The position numbers and the translations under genes were made by a program. The notes beneath the pieces are model-generated. The model saw only the letters and a program-made list of their open reading frames with translations. It ran no database searches and was not told the origin of the DNA. Positions 56,390 to 64,000 of a stretch of 64,000 nt of DNA are shown piece after piece. The stretch's first letter is position 1; each line of letters starts with the position of its first letter. The DNA comes from Ursus arctos (lineage: Eukaryota > Chordata > Mammalia > Carnivora > Ursidae): positions 71,242,727-71,306,726 of the forward strand of contig NW_026623100.1 in assembly GCF_023065955.2 (NCBI RefSeq). Reading direction: 5' to 3'.

Positions 56390-57925
56390 TCATTTATTAA
56401 AGATACAAAGCCAAATCCTGCCCTCCAGCACTCAGCTGAGGACACCCAGGAATTCTGCTGCTTGATGCCCTCAGTCTCGTACAGGAGCTCTGGCCACACA
56501 GCTGTTGAAGAGACCCACCCACTCTGTCCTCCTGAGGACTCAGGACTGGCCCAGAGGGAGCTGGGCTGAGAGACCATTTGAGGGTCACCTTCCCTACAAG
56601 GCTATGCACGTGGTCTGATTTCATGCACCAGACCCACTCCTCCCAAAGAAAGTCCTTCCCGACCTCCTGTGTGCTGCCTCATGGAATGGGCTCTCTTGCG
56701 TGGGCTCTCTCCTACAGCCTGAGGGGTTCGCATGCTGCAGGATGTGGTGATGGTCAGCACTGGCTTTTCCAGGGGGTTCCCAAGGACTTCCTGCAGAGGG
56801 GGATCCTGGCAGGCCAGGACATAATTGGGCTTGCCTGAATTTGCACTGGGTAACACCCAGGCTCTGCTTTGTTGCATTTTCATGAGTAAATAACAGGTAA
56901 TCCTCCTGGAAGGAGGTAGGATTTAAATCACACGTGAATGGCCATATACCCAGAGTGAGCTATCAGCCATATCCACTCCTCTATGTCCTGCCGTGCTCAG
57001 GGTATTAAAGGTAATTGGTTAGACAGGCTCAGGTTGTAACCAGCAGGCTGTGGGCTGAATGCTTTTGAAAGGCAGCTGAGTTTCGGCCTTTAGAAAGGCT
57101 GTCATTTGCTAGGAAATGACAAGTGCTATGCCTTCAGTGGAGCTCTCTCTTGCCTTCTGGTGTCACCGAGCAGATGCCTGGCCCCAGGAGCACGGGCTCA
57201 AGTGGGGGCCGGGTTTGCAGCCCAAATAGGAGCTGAGGAGAAGCCTGGGCCCTTGGAGCAGGAAGAAGCTGGAGAGCAGCTGCTTTCACGGCGCTGTGAC
57301 TGGGGAAGGAAAAGCCTGCAATGGACCAAAGCCCAACTGCTTTTGCTCTTCTGAACGTGCGACCTCAACTTAGCGAAGTGCTCTGTGAGCGCTCAGAGGG
57401 CAACGTTCAAAGCTCCACTGTGCATGTGTTCCCTTGGTTTCCTTGCCTTTCTTTTCCCCTCTTTGAAATGAAAAATAAAGCCACCTGTCAAAGCTGGTGA
57501 TATGTTCAGACCTGTAACCCACACAGATTCAGGAAGACTTCAAAGTGGAAACTCCTCGGATCAGATTTCATTGCACTGCAGATGGTAATTTATGCCCTGC
57601 GCCCCCACCTTTGCTCTCACTTCTGTTCTTGAAGCTGCCGAAGAGAACATACCGTGGTGTTAGGTGCAGACTAATGAGTTAAATGCCACTTATTCTCTCA
57701 AACTTTACAGACTATCTGGATGTCAACAGAGATGAGCTGAGACTTAGATTTTTTTTTTTTTTAAATAAACTCTGGGGATCCTGGAAAGCAATTGCTAGTA
57801 GAAGATAAAACACATTCTGAGACTCCACCTTCCCTACTAGGGTGTCTGTCAGCCTTCATAGCACTTGGACTTCTAACAGTGGGGATAAAAACAGTGTAAA
57901 CTCGTAGGCTGGCTGTGAGCTAATT
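56390..57925. other. unassigned non-coding sequence
   Basis: No gene or confident repeat. A poly-T run at 57750-57763. Frames reach 93 codons (56602-56883, minus) with no domain. Confidence 0.4.
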
Positions 57926-57930
57926 TAGTT

Positions 57931-58126
57931 CTTTTTTTTTTTTTTAAAGATTTTATTGATTTATTTGAGAGAGGGAGAGAGTGCAAGCACGAGATGGGGG
58001 AGTGGCAGAGGGAGAAGCTGACTCCCTGCTGAGCGAGGAGCCCGACGTGGGACTCGCTCCCAGGACCCTGAGATCGTGACCTGAGCTGAAGGCAGACACT
58101 GAACTGACTGAGTCACCTAGGCGCCA
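57931..58126 (-). mobile_element. CAN-SINE (SINEC)
   Basis: T tail, 'aagattttattgatttattt', body 'cgacgtgggactcgctccca', 'gaccctgagatcgtgacctg', head 'agtcacctaggcgcc'. The flanking duplication 'ctaattKagtt' (57920-57930 and 58127-58137) differs at one position, so the copy is of intermediate age. Confidence 0.94.
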
Positions 58127-58139
58127 CTAATTGAGTTAT

Positions 58140-59325
58140 TCTCTGCAAAGCTGTAAGAATACTGCCTGAGACAAATTGTCATATATGTGTGCGAATTATT
58201 GTTTCCCTGAGGAACCAGATATGGAGGAGGCTGGTAAAGGGAAGGTGAGTCCATATGCTGACTACTCATTCAAAACTATCTTAACGCATTACCTAGCATG
58301 AACTCTGAGAGTCATGATCCGGCCCCAGCTTAGAAAAGGGAGACAGTCATATGTACAGTGGTTTCTTCCTTGGCTATTTTGCTCTGGAAAGGGCTGGCAT
58401 GCTGGCTCCTCAGAGAGGATCCCCCTGTCTTTGCTGTCTGTTCTCTCCGAAATTCTATAGTGCGTGTATTCCGGGCCATGCAGTCTGGTCCGGTGATTGC
58501 ACTGACTACAGAGCTGGTGTATTTTTCACTTATCCCATGAGGCTCCCTTTACTCTACCCACATGGCTTCTTTGTTGTTGTGCACATCTGTCAACCTCTGG
58601 TTTGCGTTCGTTGTCTCAGCTAAGAAGCATTTATAAGGAAAGGAGCCATGGCTTGGAAGAGATGTTGAGTTCATTCTGAAGCATCTCGCCCATACCTGGG
58701 ACAGTGCCCTCCAGGTAAGCAGATCAGACAAGCTCCCAGGGGAGAGCTTGTCAGGAAGACTGGCTACATGTATACTGCTGAGGTGACACTCAGGTTGTCT
58801 TCCGGTCCCGCTCCCTCTGGAGGGTCCGTTGTCTCATGTGGACAGAGCACTCATTTGCCTTCCAGATCAGCGATGGCTGACCCAGTAGGAGAGCATATTC
58901 CCCCATGGTCCAAGGATGCTGCTCTGTGGACTGTGAGGTTCAGGCAGAGGTCAGGCCTGTGCGCACTCTCAGGGCACAGGGCTCTTGGGCAGGGTGCTCA
59001 AGATGCCTTGCCTCTTGCTTACGATCTGGTTCTGTCTGGTCCCCCCTCTGGAGGACAAAGGATCCAGGTGGAGTCTGGTGTGATACTGAGTAGGTCACCA
59101 TGGTCAGTTGGTTACAGGTTAAGAAGTGTCCCCAGAGTGAGCATTTCCGGGTTGCCCTCTTAGACTAACTAAAGAGGTATGAGGGGATGCTTTAATCTGC
59201 ACCCCAGGTGGGCTTTAGGACTCCCATTCTTCCCATCTTCTTTCCCTCTTTCCATATGGCACTTTCTGCACAGATGAGAACCTCGTATGTAAATACCTTC
59301 TTTTGACAATCACCATTGCCACTGG
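58140..59325. other. unassigned non-coding sequence
   Basis: A 131-codon plus frame at 58768-59163 shows no recognised domain, and I see no matching splice signals. Otherwise featureless to me. Confidence 0.4.
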
Positions 59326-59329
59326 ACTT

Positions 59330-59480
59330 CCAGCCAAGAATAAGTCCATTCAACAGACATTCCCAGGCTACAACTTCGCCCACAATCTTGGAGAAACAGA
59401 GAGAAAATAGTTCCTGTCCTCGGGGAGCTCAGAGTGCTGCATGGCGGGCAGATGGGTGCAGAGAGAATTGCCAGGAGCAC
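59330..59480 (-). repeat. L2 LINE 3'-end fragment
   Basis: 'agtccattcaacagacattc', 'aatagttcctgtcctcgggg', 'agctcagagtgctgcatggc' follow the reverse-complement L2 end. Confidence 0.55.
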
Positions 59481-59639
59481 GGAGACTGTTGCAGTGGAGG
59501 GATGCACGAGGCATGGCTGCAGGGCTGTGTTCTTGTCCGGCTGCTTTGTGCAAGAGAGGGGAGTTTCTTTGTCATGGGACACTAATCTTCATCAGATGTA
59601 GAACATCTCCTCCTTTGGGGACTGATACCGATGTCAGCC

Positions 59640-59960
59640 ACAGCCTTCCCTCACACGTTCAGAGTGTTTCGGAGAGACCTGGTGTCTCCACACAGACGCT
59701 CAGCCTGGTTCTCAGTTTCTCAGAGCTCTTTCTTCGGGCCTCCTCACCTCACTGCTCACGCTGTTCAACGGCACCTGGTTCACTGAGGCATCAGATGCTC
59801 TGGGCTCCTTTCTTCTACACTCGCTACCTTCTTATGCTCAGGTTCATCTTGGGTGGAGTCTTCAGAGCCTACCCGTCCATTCTCAACCCTTTGTTGAATT
59901 TCAGGAGTCACTGACCATCCCTTCATGTGGCAATTGCTGCTTACACCCCAGCTCTGTCTT
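59640..59960 (+). repeat. possible L2 internal fragment
   Basis: 'tgggctcctttcttctacac' and 'gcctacccgtccattctcaa' are loosely like sense L2. The longest plus frame in the window (157 codons, 59441-59914) crosses this part and has no domain. Low confidence. Confidence 0.3.
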
Positions 59961-60224
59961 TGGTCTCAGGGTCTCATATTGCTGGCACTTGAAAATGCTG
60001 CTGAAATTTTCAGCACTTCGACACATAGGTCCGCCGGCCTCATGTATTTGGTGGCCCCTTACAAAGCCTAGACTACTGGGTTATACATGGTAGTGACTCA
60101 GAAGGTTTCTGTTTCATAATAATTTTATACCTTTTATTTTCCTGTCAGTAAATACTACTTGGCTGTATTGCTCTTCCAAAATGAAGACCAGCTTCTCACA
60201 CGCGTATGCACGTGATCATTAGAA

Positions 60225-60365
60225 TAGCTCCTTTTGTTGAGCACTGACTATGTGCCGGGCTACAGATGACTCGCACACATCCTTTTATTTTAGCATGTAT
60301 GATAACTTGCAAAGTAAGTGTTATTATCCTTCTATTAGAGGTGAGGGAAGTCTGGGGGCTGTGGT
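60225..60365 (-). repeat. MIR SINE fragment
   Basis: 'gttgagcactgactatgtgc', 'cgggctacagatgactcgca', 'cacatccttttattttagca', 'gtgttattatccttctatta', 'gaggtgaggg' follow the MIR 3' end to core in reverse complement. Confidence 0.65.
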
Positions 60366-60369
60366 AAGA

Positions 60370-61605
60370 GGCTGGATGGAACAAGGAAGGCGTGTCTCTA
60401 CACTGACTATTCATTCACTCATGGTCTACACCCGGTGTGTGAGCACCCCAGGGGAGCGGTGGGTTGGAGATCGGGGGATGGTGTGTGAGAGGAGAGTTAT
60501 TTTAGGACCGATGAGTCCCCTTCAACTTCAAAATTACCTTTTTTTTTCCTTTGACCGCGTTAAGCTTTAGACAGAACTTACTTCAAATAAATTGATGACC
60601 AAAGGAGGGTTGCTTGGACTTTTGTACTCATCACGTGACTCGGGTACTCAATATGGATTTAGCACAGCTGTGTTTTTAATAATCTAAGCCAGATTAAAGG
60701 GATCCATGTTTGAAATGTGTGTTTTATTTAACAATGTGTTACTTGTAGCACTTTAGACACACGTGGGTTTCTGAGGTTCTATTGAGGAAGCTGCCCGAAT
60801 GTTCAGTAGGCTAGGGTTTTCACAAGATTTGTCTCCTCCAAATCTTATAAAAAATAAGCTTTAGTAGCTCCCATGTCCCTCAAATAAATGAACACTAATC
60901 AACTCACACAGCTCAGTTCATTTAATTTTTAAAATAGCTCCATGCTATTTTACTTTTAAAATCTTAAGAGATTTCCTGAATAGATCATTACCACCAAGTT
61001 GGTACTGACTTGTGGAGGCCGTAAAACAAATAAAGTCATTAAAAATAATTTGAACAAAAGGAGTAACTTGATATTATGCCATCTACATTTGGTTAAAATG
61101 ACGTTTTAAAGTTCTCTTTCATCTTACTAAACAGATCTCTAAAAGAAAAAAAATGTGATTAATAATTATCCTCCATAAATCTTATGATAACTATTATAGT
61201 CTTTGGAGAATTATGAATCCACATCTGGAAAAAGTATTTTATATGCTACTGCCTGTAAAACAGCATGCCATGCATTTTACAAGTGCACGTTAGTAAGTAA
61301 AAATACGGTATGTTTTTTGTGTTCATCATTTTCCCCTCCAAAAGAAGTGTAAGCCTAGTTTATTTCATTATAAAGAGTGCTAATAAAGTTTATATGATGC
61401 TTGTTTTCCTCCCTTACTTTGGTGCTGATGCAGTTTCCCTAGGTTATTTGAAATGAGCTTTCTGTCAGGACTCAGGGAAGCCTTCATTATAAGCAGGGTC
61501 GTTGGTCCCCTCAGAATCAATGCATGGGCAGAAGCCAGCTGGTCAAGGGGGCTGCAGAAACATCACGGGAGTGAGCTAACGCCATAGAAGCCACAGACTC
61601 CACTT
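60370..61605. other. unassigned, AT-rich repeat-poor sequence
   Basis: No gene and no repeat family recognised over about 1.2 kb, with many A/T-rich words (for example 'attaataattatc' near 61160). A candidate for conserved non-coding sequence but not demonstrable by eye. Confidence 0.4.
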
Positions 61606-61609
61606 TTTT

Positions 61610-61685
61610 CTTCCTCCCTTCCTCCCTTCCTCCCTTCCTTCCTTCCTTCCTTCCTCCCTCCCTCCCCTCCCTCCCTCCCTCCCTC

Positions 61686-61752
<67 letters not shown>

Positions 61753-61755
61753 TTT
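61610..61755. repeat. (CCTT)n / (CCCT)n / (CTTT)n pyrimidine microsatellite
   Basis: About 145 nt of uninterrupted pyrimidine, passing from CCCTTCCT units through CCTT and CCCT to about 17 CTTT units and a short T run. Mirror symmetry makes triplex (H-DNA) formation possible. Confidence 0.98.
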
Positions 61756-61759
61756 GGGC

Positions 61760-62465
61760 TCTTGAATTTGATTCCTTTTATACTACTTGAAATGCACAGG
61801 TCTCATGAGCTAGTGATTCAAAATGCAAGATCGGCTCACTTTTGGAATTAGAAATTTGATTAAACTTAAACATTTGTTAAATAAAATGAGTAAAGTACTT
61901 TGAGAGCCAACAATGTCCCTTGGAAATAGAAAATGTTTTTTCGTTTCCAAGCAGCTGTTTGCAATAAGAAGTGGCTGGTGAGTGAAAGGGAAGGACGCCA
62001 TTAAGTGAAGGTAACCCCTCCAGAGTTTTATGGAGCTCTGCAGTCATGTGAGCGCCATCAGTGATAAATATCACAATAGAGGTTGCAACGTGCCTGGTTT
62101 TATTTTCCTGTGGATCCTTGAATACACTTTAACTCAAGTCACAGAATACATTTAATGACTGACCATGGAAAACCATGATCCTAGTGTGCACAAAAGCAAC
62201 TTTAGTGAAAAAAGATGTAGAAATCTTATTTCTAGAAGAATAACCTATAATAACCCGTAACAATAACACCTGTAAACCAAATTTTCTTTTGTCTGGATTT
62301 CGGAAAAGCAGCAGGCTAAACTCTACTAAAGTAGATACCAGGTTTTCTGTCTCCAGAGAGTTTTAATGCATTTATCTTTTGGGCCTCACTTCGAAGCCTT
62401 GAGTGACCAGATTAAGGGCTCGAGATGCTGCTGGAATGGTGAGGGCCATAAAGTTCGGCGTCCAG
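61760..62465. other. unassigned non-coding sequence
   Basis: No gene or confident repeat recognised. Confidence 0.4.
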
Positions 62466-62469
62466 CCCC

Positions 62470-62590
62470 CTTACCTCACTGATGAGGAATCTGAACGGCT
62501 GAGTGGGAAAGGAATTCATCGCAGGGCCTTACCAAGCTCAGATAGGACTAGGACCCATGTTCACCAGCTGGGGTCTGCCAGCTCCTAGCT
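62470..62590 (-). repeat. MIR SINE fragment
   Basis: 'cttacctcactgatgaggaa' followed by 'tctgaacggctgagtgggaa' and 'ggactaggacccatgttcac' follow the reverse-complement MIR core and head. Confidence 0.5.
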
Positions 62591-62849
62591 ACTCCGGCAG
62601 ACTGACAAGCATCGAAAATATTTCTAACTTAAAATGGGGGCAGCTTGGCCCGTGAGGAGTGGGGTTTCTGTTCCTTTCATTGGATCATCGAAGCACATCT
62701 CCTGGAGCCTCATTTAGTCCACAGAGGTAACTGGTGGTGCCACGCACAGTGTCGGAAAAACACCACTTAATGACCGAGAGGTAGACGAAGGTAATGTTAG
62801 TGCACTTAGGGCGTGCGGAGAAATAGTTCTGTCGTCTGAGGTTTCTAGG

Positions 62850-62950
62850 CTTACTTCCACCAATAATTAGATGTGTGAGTTTGCATAATTCTCGCAACAG
62901 CGTGCATCTACATCTCTTCAACTTTAAAATAAGATCAAAAAAGATGATTG
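62850..62950 (+). repeat. MIR SINE fragment
   Basis: 'aataattagatgtgtgagtt', 'tgcataattctcgcaacagc', 'tcttcaactttaaaataaga' follow the sense core loosely ('tagctgtgtgaccttgggcaag ... tcatctgtaaaatgggga'). Confidence 0.45.
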
Positions 62951-63069
62951 CAAAATGACCTTTTATGTGTATGTTAAGGAATTAGTCCAAGATTGGCTTC
63001 AGAGTTCTGATGAGTGACAAGATTTTCTAGTATCTGTTCCAATTTCTATCTAATGCTTATAAATGTGCC

Positions 63070-63550
63070 TGTCTCAGTTAGGCCTTCCAGTGGAACAAAC
63101 CAGCCCAAAACTTAGAGACTTAAAGCAACAGCCATTAATTTAACTGGTGGTCCCATGGGCTAGTGATTTGGGCTGGGCTCACTCGTATACATGCAGGATG
63201 ATTCTGCTTCTGGGGGTTAACTGGCCATTGGTTGTTGCAGTGATGGAGGCATCTGGGCACATGGTTTCTCCTGTAGGCTAGCCTGGGCTTGTTCTTAGGG
63301 TGGTTGCAGGTTCTAAGAGACAAAGTAGAAGTAATCAAGGTCTCTTGAGGCCTAAACTGGGAGCTGGCACCCCAGTTAGTTCCATAGCATTGTATGGCCA
63401 AGTCATACGACCCAGCAGATTTATGGAGGAGGGGAAATAACCTCTATCCTTCATTGGGAGGAATTACAAAGTCACAGTGTAACATCAAAATGACGTGGAC
63501 ACAGAGATGAATGGAGGATTTTAGCTATTTTTGCAGCCTACCATTGTGCC
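63070..63550 (-). repeat. MLT1-like MaLR LTR
   Basis: 'aaccagcccaaaacttagag', 'acttaaagcaacagccatta', 'gtgatttgggctgggctcac', then near the right end 'gattttagctatttttgcag' and 'cctaccattg' match a reverse-complement MaLR-type LTR, as in the copy at 41.5 kb. An 88-codon minus frame inside it has no recognised domain. Confidence 0.65.
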
Positions 63551-63621
63551 TAACTCTTATTATTTAGAACACTATGTGCTCCTTGAATCAGCAGTGCTGA
63601 GACTTTCAGATTTCATGAACC

Positions 63622-63664
63622 AGTAAATAAAGCAAAATAAAATAAATAAAATAAAATAAAATAG
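63622..63664. repeat. (AAAAT)n simple repeat
   Basis: A-rich run of AAAAT/AAAT units. Confidence 0.9.
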
Positions 63665-63884
63665 AGAAGTCTAAGGAATCCACATAAGTATTAAAAAATG
63701 GGCAAATTTTGGTTGTAATAAGTAAGAACAGTTAAAACCAAAGGCCGAGCATCCTCTATCCCCATTATACATATAATATCAAGGACTTCATGAATCTCTA
63801 ACTCTAATGGCATAACATTGAGGCTCGCTGCCTGGCTTTAGTCTTACCTGGACAGCTGGTAGGAGGAATTGGCCCTCAGAGAAT

Positions 63885-64000
63885 TTGGTTCCTACCTCGG
63901 TACTGCAGGCAGCAGCTGGGAATCCTTGATTAAACCATTTACTTGGCCGAACTTGTGTTTTCTCATCTGTAAAATGAGACAGTCACAACACTTTTTTCAT
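63885..64000 (+). repeat. MIR SINE fragment, cut by the window end
   Basis: 'ggaatccttgattaaaccat', 'ttacttggccgaacttgtgt', 'tttctcatctgtaaaatgag' match the sense MIR core. The 3' part lies outside the window. Confidence 0.7.

Noticed and set aside
58768..59163. 131-codon plus-strand open frame with two similar Ser-Gly-Pro words
   Set aside because: The resemblance between the two words is short and the protein matches nothing I know. Treated as chance.
59441..59914. 157-codon plus-strand open frame, the longest in the window
   Set aside because: It crosses L2-like sequence, has no recognisable domain, and its length is unremarkable for 64 kb read in six frames.
1..64000. CRISPR arrays, operons, phage or integrative elements
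   Set aside because: No regularly spaced direct repeats and no dense long open frames. Composition and repeats are those of a mammalian genome.

Overview
This 64 kb window looks like mammalian nuclear DNA from a carnivoran, most likely an arctoid such as a bear or pinniped. The evidence is seven tRNA-Lys-derived CAN-SINEs, including one with the body sequence I associate with bears and seals, and four carnivoran L1 3' tails. The rest is the older mammalian repeat layer: MIR, L2, MLT1/MaLR LTRs, MER5-type hAT fragments, a Tigger relic and eroded L1. The species call is inference from memory of these families, since no search was possible.

I found no protein-coding gene I can support. No open frame on either strand is longer than 157 codons. 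The longest ones lie in dinucleotide repeats, in L2, L1 or SINE sequence, or resemble no protein I recognise. The window is therefore intergenic, or inside a long intron.

Layout: 0-6.5 kb holds MIR, L2, an MLT1 LTR split by about 0.5 kb of foreign sequence, and two L1 3' ends. 6.5-9.4 kb is mostly repeat-poor. 9.4-11.1 kb has two SINEs around MIR pieces. 14.5 kb carries a decayed tRNA-Ile-like sequence. 17-23.6 kb has a compound microsatellite, a GC-rich patch, a SINE, several MIRs, a diverged tandem duplication and an AT-rich palindrome. 23.9-25 kb is an old L1 with a SINE inside it, followed by MER5. 26-33 kb is mostly unique, with a small CpG-dense pocket near 29.9 kb. 33.9-36 kb is L2 with a 98-nt homopurine run. 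39-40 kb is an old plus-strand L1 with a strong predicted quadruplex. 41.5-44.5 kb is a graveyard of MLT1, L1 and Tigger. 52-54.3 kb holds a SINE inside a MIR, another SINE, and an L1 copy that appears to carry a 3' transduction. 56 kb is another old plus-strand L1. 57.9 kb is a SINE, 61.6 kb a large pyrimidine microsatellite, and 63.1-63.5 kb an MLT1-like LTR.

The best leads are the L1 3' transduction at 53.9-54.3 kb and the one-sided orientation of the younger retroelements: all 11 are on the minus strand, while old L1s occur in both orientations. The orientation pattern is what one would expect if the window were an intron of a plus-strand gene. No operon, CRISPR or microbial-type system is present.
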